A DNA stretch of 64,000 nt from Pseudomonadota bacterium (GTDB taxonomy: Bacteria; Pseudomonadota; Gammaproteobacteria; Steroidobacterales; Steroidobacteraceae): NCBI GenBank assembly GCA_021777555.1, contig JAJYDK010000004.1, positions 112,038 through 176,037 of the forward strand, in the 5' to 3' direction. The position numbers and the translations under genes are program-made. Of this stretch, positions 16,254 through 24,608 are shown piece by piece. The notes below the pieces were generated by a model. That model had not been told where the DNA came from. It saw nothing but the letters and a program-made list of their open reading frames with translations, and ran no database searches. Within the stretch, counting starts at the first letter, position 1. The number at the start of each line of letters is the position of its first letter.

Positions 16254-17969
16254 ATGAGCACCGACCGGCTGCCGATCTCGGTTCAGAAGACCCGCCTGGT
16301 CCCGGGGCGATGGGATGTGCTCGCCTTTTTCCTGGTGGTGGGGGCCCTGGTGTACCTCGCCCATGCCGGCCTCGGGCTCGTCGCGCCCCTCTCGCACCTC
16401 ACCGCCGAGCACATCTCCCTCAATCCGCGGGTGCTGCCGGGGTACGCCGCCCAGACGGCGCTGCGCATGCTCGTCGCGATGGGCGCCTCGCTCCTTTTCA
16501 CCTTCACGTACGCGACGCTCGCCGCCAAGAGCCGGCGCGCCGCGACGGTGCTCGTGCCGCTCCTCGACATCCTCCAGTCGGTGCCCATCCTCGGGTTCTC
16601 CTTCACCATCGTCTTCTTCCTCTCGCTCACCCCCGGTCGCGTGGCCGGCGCGGAGATGGCCGCGGTGTTCCTCGTCTTCACCAGCCAGGCGTGGAACATG
16701 GCCTTCAGCTTCTACCACTCGCTGCGCAGCATTCCGGCGGAGCTCGATGAGGCGGCGAGGAGCTTTAACCTCGGACCGTGGATGCGCTTCTGGCGCCTGG
16801 AAGTGCCCTTCGCCATGCCCGCACTCATCTGGAACATGATGATGTCCATGTCGGGCGGTTGGTTCTTCGTGGTGGCCGCCGAGGCGATCAGCGTGGGACA
16901 CACCACGGTGACGCTGCCGGGGATCGGCTCCTACATCGCCCGTGCGATCGCCGCGCGCGACCTCGGAGCCATCGGCTGGGCGATCGGCGCCATGAGCGTC
17001 GTCATCCTGATCTACGACCAGATCATCTTCCGCCCGCTCATCGCGAGCGCCGACTGGTTCCGCCTCGAGCAGGAGGCGGGGCTCTCCCCGAGCCGCTCCT
17101 GGGCGCTCACGATGATGCGCCACTCGCGGCTGCTCTCGCTCGGCTCCCACGCGCTCGCGGGCCTGCTGCGCTTCGGGAACCGCGGTCCCGGCGCGCCGCG
17201 GCCGAAGCCCACCGCCGGCCGCCGGCGCCTGACGGATCTCCTCTGGTATGCGGCGGTGCTCGCCGTGGTCGGGGTGGGGGCGTGGAAGACGGGGCACTTC
17301 GTGTTCTCGAGCATTCCCGCCGCGCAGATCGGGCACGTGGTGATGCTCGGCCTTTACACGCTGCTGCGGGTCGTGGTGCTCATCGCCCTGGCGAGTCTCG
17401 TGTGGGTGCCGATCGGGGTGCACATCGGCATGCGCCCGCGGCTGGCGGCCGCGGCGCAGCCGGTGGCGCAGTTCCTCGCGGCCTTTCCGGTCAACCTGCT
17501 CTTTCCCGTGGTGGTCTGGGGGATCGTGCGCTTCCGGCTCGATGCGAACATCTGGCTGAGCCCGCTCATGGTGCTCGGCACCCAGTGGTACATCCTCTTT
17601 AACGTGATCGTGGGCGCCTCCTCGATCTCGATGGACCTGAAGTACGTCGGCGAGAACCTGCGGGTGCGCGGCTGGCTGTGGTGGCGCCGGATCGCCCTGC
17701 CGGCGGTGTTTCCGTTCTACGTGACCGGCGCGATCACCGCCGCCGGCGGCTCGTGGAACGCGAGCATCGTCGCGGAGGTCGCCAACTGGGGCAACAAGCA
17801 CCTTGCCGCCCAGGGCCTGGGCGCCTACATCGCCGATGCCACCGCCTCGGGTAATTTCGCGCGCACGGTGCTCGGCATCGTGGTGATGAGCGTGTTCGTG
17901 GTCATCATCAACCGGGTATTCTGGCGGCCGCTCTACGCGCGCGCCGAGCGCAAATTCCGCATGAGCTGA
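16254..17969 (+). CDS. ABC transporter with two fused permease domains (COG4986-type anion transport)
   Basis: A 571-residue inner-membrane protein made of two similar BPD_transp_1 modules, each with about six helices. The first half contains a cytoplasmic loop resembling the EAA motif (E-L-D-E-A-A-R-S-F-N-L-G-P) and the second half a related segment. Such duplicated permeases occur with nitrate/sulfonate/taurine-type ATPases. No substrate-binding protein is encoded nearby, so the substrate is unknown. Start ATG 16254 is preferred to the TTG at 16224. The ATPase gene follows after 19 bp. Confidence 0.88.
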   Translation: MSTDRLPISVQKTRLVPGRWDVLAFFLVVGALVYLAHAGLGLVAPLSHLTAEHISLNPRVLPGYAAQTALRMLVAMGASLLFTFTYATLAAKSRRAATVLVPLLDILQSVPILGFSFTIVFFLSLTPGRVAGAEMAAVFLVFTSQAWNMAFSFYHSLRSIPAELDEAARSFNLGPWMRFWRLEVPFAMPALIWNMMMSMSGGWFFVVAAEAISVGHTTVTLPGIGSYIARAIAARDLGAIGWAIGAMSVVILIYDQIIFRPLIASADWFRLEQEAGLSPSRSWALTMMRHSRLLSLGSHALAGLLRFGNRGPGAPRPKPTAGRRRLTDLLWYAAVLAVVGVGAWKTGHFVFSSIPAAQIGHVVMLGLYTLLRVVVLIALASLVWVPIGVHIGMRPRLAAAAQPVAQFLAAFPVNLLFPVVVWGIVRFRLDANIWLSPLMVLGTQWYILFNVIVGASSISMDLKYVGENLRVRGWLWWRRIALPAVFPFYVTGAITAAGGSWNASIVAEVANWGNKHLAAQGLGAYIADATASGNFARTVLGIVVMSVFVVIINRVFWRPLYARAERKFRMS

Positions 17970-17988
17970 GCGCCAGCAGGAGGTCCCC

Positions 17989-19314
17989 ATGAACGCCAAC
18001 CCGCATCGCGCCATCGCCGAGCCGCTGCTCGAGGTGCAGGGTGTCGGCAAGAGCTTCTGGAAGCCCGACGGCGATGAGCTCGTGGTGCTCGATGATGTGA
18101 ACCTGACGCTCCGTCCCGGGGAGATCGTCGGGCTCCTCGGCCGTTCGGGGTCGGGCAAGTCGACGCTGCTGCGCCTAATTGCCGGCCTCGATGCCCCGAC
18201 GCGCGGCAAGGTGAGCTATCTCGGCTCGCCCGTGGGCGGGCCCGCGCGGGGCATCTCCATGGTGTTCCAGAGCTTCGCGCTCTTCCCGTGGCTCACGGTG
18301 CTCGGCAACGTGCAGCTCGGGCTCGAGGCGCTGCGCCTCTCGGAGGCCGAGATCCGCAAGCGCTCGCTCGAGGCCATCGACCTGATCGGACTCGACGGCT
18401 ACGAGTCGGCCTTTCCGCGCGAGCTCTCGGGCGGCATGCGCCAGCGGGTGGGCTTTGCGCGCGCGCTCGTGGTGCATCCCAACATCCTGTTGATGGACGA
18501 GCCGTTCTCGGCGCTCGATGTGCTCACCGCCGAGACGCTGCGCAGTGATTTCATCGAGCTCTGGGGGCAGGGGGAGCTGCCGATCGGGGCGGTGCTGCTC
18601 GTCACCCACAACATCGAGGAGGCGGTGCAGATGTGCGACCGCTTGCTCATCTTCTCGACCCATCCGGGCAGGGTGGTGAGTGAGATCCTGGTCGACCTGC
18701 CTCACCCGCGCACCGCCGTCGACCCGACCTTCCGCGCGCTGGTCGACCGGGTCTACACCGAGATGACCGCCAAGCCGCGAGGCACCCGCGGCGCCGGCCG
18801 TGCGGAGCGCATCGCGGCCATGGCCCTCGACAGCGCGCTCATCCACGTCTCGACCAACCTGCTCGCGGGCATGCTGGAGGCGGTGAGCGAGCCGCCCTAC
18901 GGGGGACGGGCCGACCTGCCGGCGATCGGCCAGGCGCTGCACATGGAGGCCGATGACCTTCTCCCGGTGGCCGAGGCGCTGCAGCTGCTGCGCTTCGCCG
19001 AGGTGGAGGGGGGCGATATCCGCCTGACCGAGGCGGGACTCACCTTCGCCCGCTCCGACACCGATGAGCGCAAGGCGCTCTTCGCGCGCCACCTCATCGC
19101 CCACGTGCCGCTCGCGGCCCACGTGCGCCGCGTGCTCGATGAGCGCAGCAGCCATCGCGCGCCGAAGAGCCGCTTTCTCGATGAGCTCGAGGACCACATG
19201 ACCGAGGAGGCGGCCGAGCAGACCCTGCGCGCCCTCATCAGCTGGGGCCGCTACGCCGAGCTGTTCGCCTACGACGATCAGCGGCAGGTGTTCACGCTGG
19301 AAAACCCCGCGTGA
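17989..19314 (+). CDS. ABC transporter ATPase with C-terminal AAA-associated domain
   Basis: A 441-residue nitrate/sulfonate/taurine-type ATPase. Walker A is G-R-S-G-S-G-K-S-T, the signature is L-S-G-G-M-R-Q-R-V, Walker B is I-L-L-M-D-E-P-F-S-A-L-D and the H-loop is V-T-H-N. After about residue 275 comes a C-terminal extension of roughly 150 residues matching the AAA-associated domain found on this ATPase subtype. A good Shine-Dalgarno, A-G-G-A-G, precedes the ATG. The gene overlaps the response regulator by 4 bp (GTGA), linking transport and signalling genes in one operon. Confidence 0.9.
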   Translation: MNANPHRAIAEPLLEVQGVGKSFWKPDGDELVVLDDVNLTLRPGEIVGLLGRSGSGKSTLLRLIAGLDAPTRGKVSYLGSPVGGPARGISMVFQSFALFPWLTVLGNVQLGLEALRLSEAEIRKRSLEAIDLIGLDGYESAFPRELSGGMRQRVGFARALVVHPNILLMDEPFSALDVLTAETLRSDFIELWGQGELPIGAVLLVTHNIEEAVQMCDRLLIFSTHPGRVVSEILVDLPHPRTAVDPTFRALVDRVYTEMTAKPRGTRGAGRAERIAAMALDSALIHVSTNLLAGMLEAVSEPPYGGRADLPAIGQALHMEADDLLPVAEALQLLRFAEVEGGDIRLTEAGLTFARSDTDERKALFARHLIAHVPLAAHVRRVLDERSSHRAPKSRFLDELEDHMTEEAAEQTLRALISWGRYAELFAYDDQRQVFTLENPA

Positions 19315-20012
19315 CCCAGGCCGATCGGCCGGCCCGGGTGCGCCTGCTGATCGTCGATGACGATCGGGAGCTGTGCGCGATGCTGCTCGAGTACCTGGGG
19401 CCCGAGGGCTTTCTCACCGAGACCGCCGGCACCGGGCAGGCGGCGCTCGAGCGCATCGCCCGCGGCGGGCTCGATCTCGTGGTGCTCGATGTCATGCTGC
19501 CCGAGCTCTCGGGGTTCGAGGTGCTGCGCCGGCTGCGCGCCACGAGCCAGATCCCGGTGCTCATGCTGACTGCGCGCGGCGAGGAGATCGATCGCGTGGT
19601 CGGGCTCGAGATGGGCGCCGATGACTACCTCGCCAAGCCCTTCAGTCCCCGCGAGCTCGTGGCGAGGATCCGCGCGATCCTCAGGCGCATCTCCACCGAG
19701 GCGCAGGCGGCGCCGCAGCTGACCTTCGGCCCCTTGAGCATCGACGCGCGGGCGCACTGCGCGCGCATCGAAGGGCAGGACCTCGAGTTGACGAGCGCGG
19801 AACTGCGCATCCTCGAGCTGTTGGTGCTCGCCGACACACGCACCGTCGGCCGCGAGGACCTCACGACGCAGGCGCTCGGACGGCGCCTGCTGCCCACCGA
19901 CCGCAGCCTCGACACGCATGTCAGCAACTTGCGGCGCAAGCTCGGCCGCTTCACCGACCGGGTGAGCATCCAGGGCGTGCGCGGCGCCGGCTACGCGCTC
20001 ATCCAGAGATAA
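19311..20012 (+). CDS. OmpR-family response regulator (CpxR-like)
   Basis: A 233-residue regulator with an N-terminal receiver domain (acidic D-D-D-R-E, phospho-acceptor in V-V-L-D-V-M-L-P-E, and the conserved Lys in Y-L-A-K-P-F) and a C-terminal winged helix ending V-R-G-A-G-Y-A-L. It binds DNA as an activated dimer; targets are not known. GTG start overlaps the ATPase stop codon. The cognate kinase follows after 7 bp. The arrangement suggests control of the ABC transporter or of the RND pump downstream, but no operator is identified. Confidence 0.92.
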   Translation: MTQADRPARVRLLIVDDDRELCAMLLEYLGPEGFLTETAGTGQAALERIARGGLDLVVLDVMLPELSGFEVLRRLRATSQIPVLMLTARGEEIDRVVGLEMGADDYLAKPFSPRELVARIRAILRRISTEAQAAPQLTFGPLSIDARAHCARIEGQDLELTSAELRILELLVLADTRTVGREDLTTQALGRRLLPTDRSLDTHVSNLRRKLGRFTDRVSIQGVRGAGYALIQR

Positions 20013-20019
20013 CCCGCCG

Positions 20020-21474
20020 ATGCACTCGCTCTTCTGGAGGATCTTCTGGGCGTTCTGGCTCACCATCACCCTCATCGTGGTCGGCACGGTGACCGCGGCG
20101 GTGAACGAGGCTTTTCTGCACCGAGATCAGATGCCATGGGTGCAGCGGGGACAGCTGTTCACCCAGGCCGCCGCGGCGTTCAAGAAAGGTGGGCCGCAGG
20201 CGCTCGATCAATGGCTCGAAGCGCTTGCGCACGCGCACGGTCCGTATTCGACGCGCACCTACGTCATAGGGCCGGACGGGCGCGATCTGCTCGGGCGAAG
20301 GCTCCCCGGGTTTCTGCGGCCGTTCTTCGCGCCCCGCAGGCCCCCTGGCGAGCCCCATGCCTCTCCCGCGCCTCCCATCAGCGGTGCGCTGGTGCTGATG
20401 ACGCCGGAGGGCCGCATCTACCAGGTCGTCGTCACCGCGCTGCACCACCATCCGATCCTCTTCTTTGGCGCGCTGGCCTTGCCGGGCGTGGCCGGCACCA
20501 CCATCGCGGTCGCCCTCGTGGTGAGCACCCTGATCTGCTTCCTCCTCGCGCGCTATCTGGTGAGGCCGATCGAGCGGCTGCGGCAGGCGGCGCGGCGCAT
20601 GGCCGCGGGGGATCTCGATGTGCGCGTGCGCCCGGGACTGAAGCGCCGACACGACGATCTCGCGTTGCTCGCGGAGGATTTCGATGCCATGGCCGAGCGG
20701 GTGCGCGGCCTGCTCGAGTCCAAGGAACGGCTGCTGCGCGATGTGTCGCACGAGCTGCGCTCGCCGCTCACCCGGCTGCAGCTGGCGCTCTCGCTCGCCT
20801 CGCGTGATGAGGAGGTCCCGCGCCAGCTCGCGAGAATCGAGCGCGAGGCGGACCGCCTGGAGCAGCTCATCGCGCGCACCCTCAAGCTCGCGCGGCTCGA
20901 GCGGCAGTCGGCGCCGATCGCCGCCGACGCGCTCGATGTGGGGGAGCTGCTGCGCGGTATCGTGGCGGATGTCGGAATCGAGGCGGATGCGCGCGGCTGC
21001 TCGGTGAGGCTGAGCGCCGAGGGGGCGCTGCCCGGTTCGGGCGATGCGGAACTCCTGCGCAGTGCCTTCGAGAATGTGATCCGCAACGCCGTGCGCTACG
21101 GGCCGGCGGGATCGGAAGTGCTCGTCGAGGCGCGCTCGCTCGAGGGGCTGCGCGCCGCAGTCCGCGACCCCTCTCAGGGTGGCTCGGCGGGCGGAGGGGG
21201 TGGAGCCCCCGAATTGGAAATCAGGGTCCGCGATCACGGGCCGGGCGTGCCGGAGCAGGACCTCGAGGCGATTTTCGAGCCCTTCTACCGGGTGGATGCG
21301 GCGCGCGATCGGGAAGGCGGCGGGGAGGGCCTGGGACTCGCGATTGCCGCGCGCGCCATCCAGCGTCACGGCGGGCGCATCGAGGCGCACAACGCCCCGG
21401 GCGGGGGCCTCGAGGTCACGATCCACCTGCCGGAGCGCGCCGCTGCAGCGCTCGAGAAACCAACACGCGCCTGA
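20020..21474 (+). CDS. sensor histidine kinase (CpxA-like)
   Basis: A 484-residue inner-membrane kinase. Two membrane helices (about 7-25 and 155-180) flank a periplasmic region of roughly 130 residues, followed by HAMP, HisKA with R-D-V-S-H-E-L-R-S-P-L-T, and HATPase boxes (N-V-I-R-N-A, D-H-G-P-G-V-P, G-L-G-L-A-I). A Gly-rich insert (about residues 386-396) sits between the N and G1 boxes, which is unusual. It should phosphorylate the response regulator encoded immediately upstream. The signal sensed is unknown. Confidence 0.92.
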   Translation: MHSLFWRIFWAFWLTITLIVVGTVTAAVNEAFLHRDQMPWVQRGQLFTQAAAAFKKGGPQALDQWLEALAHAHGPYSTRTYVIGPDGRDLLGRRLPGFLRPFFAPRRPPGEPHASPAPPISGALVLMTPEGRIYQVVVTALHHHPILFFGALALPGVAGTTIAVALVVSTLICFLLARYLVRPIERLRQAARRMAAGDLDVRVRPGLKRRHDDLALLAEDFDAMAERVRGLLESKERLLRDVSHELRSPLTRLQLALSLASRDEEVPRQLARIEREADRLEQLIARTLKLARLERQSAPIAADALDVGELLRGIVADVGIEADARGCSVRLSAEGALPGSGDAELLRSAFENVIRNAVRYGPAGSEVLVEARSLEGLRAAVRDPSQGGSAGGGGGAPELEIRVRDHGPGVPEQDLEAIFEPFYRVDAARDREGGGEGLGLAIAARAIQRHGGRIEAHNAPGGGLEVTIHLPERAAAALEKPTRA

Positions 21475-21499
21475 GGCGCCAGCCCGGCAGGCCAGGCTT

Positions 21500-21508
21500 T
21501 GCTAGAAT
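21500..21508 (+). promoter_or_regulatory. extended -10 promoter element TGCTAGAAT
   Basis: TGCTAGAAT matches the extended -10 form TGnTAnaaT. It overlaps the ATG at 21507 listed by the ORF track, so if used, translation of the ClC gene must start downstream, for example at GTG 21549. No good -35 was found. Confidence 0.45.
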
Positions 21509-23081
21509 GCGCCGCCTCTTGAACCGCAAGTGGGCCTGGACGGCGAACGTGTCCGAACCTTCCCAACCCGAGCTGCCGCTGCCGCAGGTCAGGCCTGCGG
21601 GCAAGACCGACGCGCAGAGCGATTCTCCCGCCGCGAAGCAGTGCGCCGCTCCCGGATCCTCCGGGGAGCCCCGCGGGGCGTCGGATCATGAGCCGCTCGG
21701 CCCGATGGATGCCCCCGTGGTGCGCCTGCCGAGGGGCAGGCTGCAGGCGCGCCTGCAGCGCCTGCTCAACAGCAACACCCGGCGCCTGTTCCTGCAGGTG
21801 GGGCTGCCCTGGAGCGCCGCGCTCCTCGTCGGCCTGGTCTCGGTGCTGTACGCGCGCTGGAGCAACGACGCCTACTACACCTTCATCGGATGGATCGACG
21901 GGCGCGCCTGGCTCGCCTTCATCCTGACGCCGCTGTTCACCGTGGTGGCGGTGTACTGCACCCGACGTTGGTTCTACGGCAGCGAGGGCAGCGGCATTCC
22001 GCAGGTCATCGCCGCGCTCCATGCGCCGCGCGCCGATGGCGATGACACGCTGATGCGGCGCCTGTTCGGGCTGCGGGTCATCGTCGGCAAGATCGCGGGC
22101 TCGCTCCTTGGGCTGCTCGGGGGGCTCACGATCGGGCGCGAGGGCCCGACCGTGCACCTCGGCGCGGCCATCATGGCCGAGACGCGGCGGTTCTACCCGC
22201 GCCGCACCCTGCGGCTCGAGCGCCGGCTGCTCCTCGCGGGCGCCGCGGCCGGACTCTCGGGCGCATTCAACACGCCGCTCGCCGGTGTCATTTTCGCAAT
22301 CGAGGAGCTGGCGCGCGACTTCGAGACGCGCACCAACGGCACCATGATCACCGCGGTAGTGTTCGCGGGCCTGACCTCGCTCGCCCTCGCCGGCAACTAC
22401 CTCTACTTCGGGCAGCTCAATGTCACGGTCCCGTTGGGCATCGGGTTCGCGCTGCCGGTCATCCTGGCGGCGCTCGTGTGCGGCTTCATGGGCGCCGCAT
22501 TCAACTACGCGTTGCTGCACTGGCGAAAATGGATGCCCGGGCGGGTGCGCGACTTCAAGATCGGCAAGCCCCTGTGGTGGGCGTTCGCGAGCGGGCTGCT
22601 GATCGCGTGCATCGGCGTCGCCACCCTCGGGCAGACCTGGGGGAGCGGTTACGACCAGGCGAGGGCACTGCTGCACGGCACGGCGCCGCTCAGCCAGGCG
22701 TTCGCCGCGACCAAGTGGGTCACGATGGTGGCGAGCTATCTCGCCGGCGTCCCGGGCGGACTCTTCTCGCCCTCGCTGTCGATCGGCGCGGGCATCGCGC
22801 AATGGGTGCACGCGGCGTTCTCCTGGGCGCCCATGGCGGCGCTCATCGCGCTGTGCATGACGGGCTATCTCGCGGCGGTCACGCAATCGCCCATCACCTC
22901 CTTCGTCATCGTGATGGAGATGACCAACGGCTCGGCGATGGTGATCCCGATGATGGCGGTGGCGCTCGCCGCCTCGCGCATCTCGAGCCTGTTCACGCGG
23001 CCGCTCTACGAGGCGCTCGCCGAGGACCGCTACTTCCATTACGAGCCGCCGCCCGAGAGCGGCATCGCCCCGGGCGGCTGA
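21507..23081 (+). CDS. ClC-family chloride channel / H+-Cl- exchanger
   Basis: Membrane protein of up to 524 residues with the ClC selectivity-filter signatures G-S-G-I-P, G-R-E-G-P (containing the gating glutamate) and G-G-L-F-S-P (GxFxP type). About ten or more hydrophobic helices fill residues 80-500. The first 75 residues are hydrophilic and proline-rich. The track start ATG 21507 sits inside a putative -10 box, so GTG 21549 (V-S-E-P-S-Q-P) is the likelier start. The gene is not overlapped by its neighbours and probably has its own promoter. Exchanger rather than channel activity is inferred from the conserved glutamate only. Confidence 0.92.
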   Translation: MRRLLNRKWAWTANVSEPSQPELPLPQVRPAGKTDAQSDSPAAKQCAAPGSSGEPRGASDHEPLGPMDAPVVRLPRGRLQARLQRLLNSNTRRLFLQVGLPWSAALLVGLVSVLYARWSNDAYYTFIGWIDGRAWLAFILTPLFTVVAVYCTRRWFYGSEGSGIPQVIAALHAPRADGDDTLMRRLFGLRVIVGKIAGSLLGLLGGLTIGREGPTVHLGAAIMAETRRFYPRRTLRLERRLLLAGAAAGLSGAFNTPLAGVIFAIEELARDFETRTNGTMITAVVFAGLTSLALAGNYLYFGQLNVTVPLGIGFALPVILAALVCGFMGAAFNYALLHWRKWMPGRVRDFKIGKPLWWAFASGLLIACIGVATLGQTWGSGYDQARALLHGTAPLSQAFAATKWVTMVASYLAGVPGGLFSPSLSIGAGIAQWVHAAFSWAPMAALIALCMTGYLAAVTQSPITSFVIVMEMTNGSAMVIPMMAVALAASRISSLFTRPLYEALAEDRYFHYEPPPESGIAPGG

Positions 23082-23231
23082 GCGGGGAATTTCCGGCCCC
23101 CGGCACCGGTCGAAGCGGCGGCCTCGACCCGTGCTAGAGGCGATACCCGGTGTTGCAGGTGGTTGAGAAATCTTCACAAATCTCCCCGCCGGGCGCCTCC
23201 GGCGGCGGAGGGCGGGTGATAGGCTTGCGCG

Positions 23232-24608
23232 ATGGATTTCCAAGACGCCCCGGGCCCGGCTGGAGGAGCCCCGACAGATTCCACGGGTTCCGAGCAGGAG
23301 GGGCGAGCGTCGCGCCATCGGCGCATCGCCTGGATCGGGCTCGGGATATTCGCCCTCCTCATCGCGCTTGCGATCTATCGCCACCACGCGAGCACCAGCG
23401 CCCGCATGACGGGCTTCAAGGGCTTGGGCGGACCGATGCCGGTGAGCGTGGCGCAAGTGGGCACCGCCGATGTGCCGGTGGTGATCGATGCCTTGGGCAC
23501 GGTGACCCCGCTCGCAACCGTCACCGTGCGCCCCCAGGTGACCGGCCCCATCGTCAGGATCGCCTTCCAGGAAGGCGAGACGGTACGCGCCGGGGATCTG
23601 CTCGCCGTCATCGATCCGCGGCCCTATCAGGCGGCGCTCGATCAGGCGCAGGGCCAACTCGCGCGTGACCAGGCGGCGCTCGAGAACGCCCGGGTCGACC
23701 TCGCCCGCTACAAGCGACTGCTCGCGCAGGACTCGGTCTCCGCCCAGACCTACGCCGGCCAGGAGGCCACGGTGCGCCAGGACGAGGCCCAGGTCGAGGC
23801 CGATCAGGCCTCGGTCGAGACGGCGCGACTCAACCTGAGCTACTGCCGCATCACCTCCCCGGTCGCCGGCCGCGTGGGCCTGCGCCAGGTGGACCTCGGG
23901 AACCTCGTCCAGGCCAACCAGACCACCCCCATCGTCACGGTCACGCAGATGCAGCCCATGTCGGTGCTGTTCACGGTGCCCGAGAACGATCTCACGCGGA
24001 TCTTCAAGCACGCCAGCGCGGATCCGAAGCTCGTGGTCGAGGCCTACAGCCGCGACATGCGCCACCTCATCGCCACCGGCACGCTCGCGAGCATCGACAA
24101 CCAGATCAGCACGACCACCGGCACGCTCGAGATGCGCGCGCTCTTCGAGAACGCGCACACCGAGCTCTTTCCCGACGAGTTCGTCAACGTGAAGCTGGTG
24201 CTCGATACCTTGAAGAACCAGATCGTGGTGCCGGGTGGAGCGGTGCAGAACGGCCCCGCGAGCACCTTCGTCTACCTCGTCGAGCCCAACGACACGGTGA
24301 AGCTGCGCGACATCGTGACGGGGCCCACCGACGGCAACATGATCGCCATCACGAGCGGACTCACCGCGGGTGAGACGGTGGTGACCGACGGGGCGGATCA
24401 GTTGCGCAACGGCGCCCACGTGCGCATCCCCGGGCGAAAGCCCGGTGCGGCGCCGGGCGCCCCGGCCTCGGCCCACGCGGCGGGCGCGGACAAGGCACGC
24501 TGCGCGCGCCTCGCCGCAGCGCGCCGCAGCGCATCGGGCATGAAGGCGAAGTTCCTCACCCGCGCCTATGAGCGCCTCGGCTGCGCCCGGCGGGGCTCAA
24601 AGACATGA
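23232..24608 (+). CDS. mdtA: RND efflux periplasmic adaptor (MdtA-like)
   Basis: A 458-residue membrane-fusion protein. One N-terminal transmembrane anchor (about 37-54), a lipoyl half-motif (V-R-P-Q-V-T-G-P-I-V), a helical hairpin (about 135-200), a second lipoyl half and the beta-barrel with V-L-F-T-V-P-E-N-D-L match MdtA. It links the MdtB/MdtC-like pumps to the outer-membrane factor encoded downstream. It has a C-terminal tail of about 50 residues beyond the usual MdtA end, Ala- and Arg-rich with two cysteines. It overlaps mdtB by 4 bp (ATGA). Confidence 0.92.
   Translation: MDFQDAPGPAGGAPTDSTGSEQEGRASRHRRIAWIGLGIFALLIALAIYRHHASTSARMTGFKGLGGPMPVSVAQVGTADVPVVIDALGTVTPLATVTVRPQVTGPIVRIAFQEGETVRAGDLLAVIDPRPYQAALDQAQGQLARDQAALENARVDLARYKRLLAQDSVSAQTYAGQEATVRQDEAQVEADQASVETARLNLSYCRITSPVAGRVGLRQVDLGNLVQANQTTPIVTVTQMQPMSVLFTVPENDLTRIFKHASADPKLVVEAYSRDMRHLIATGTLASIDNQISTTTGTLEMRALFENAHTELFPDEFVNVKLVLDTLKNQIVVPGGAVQNGPASTFVYLVEPNDTVKLRDIVTGPTDGNMIAITSGLTAGETVVTDGADQLRNGAHVRIPGRKPGAAPGAPASAHAAGADKARCARLAAARRSASGMKAKFLTRAYERLGCARRGSKT

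Noticed and set aside
16227-18209. Minus-strand ORF of 660 aa
   Set aside because: Antisense to the ABC permease; no motifs.
21366-24476. Minus-strand ORF of 1036 aa
   Set aside because: Antisense to the kinase end, the ClC gene and mdtA; no recognisable motifs and biased composition.
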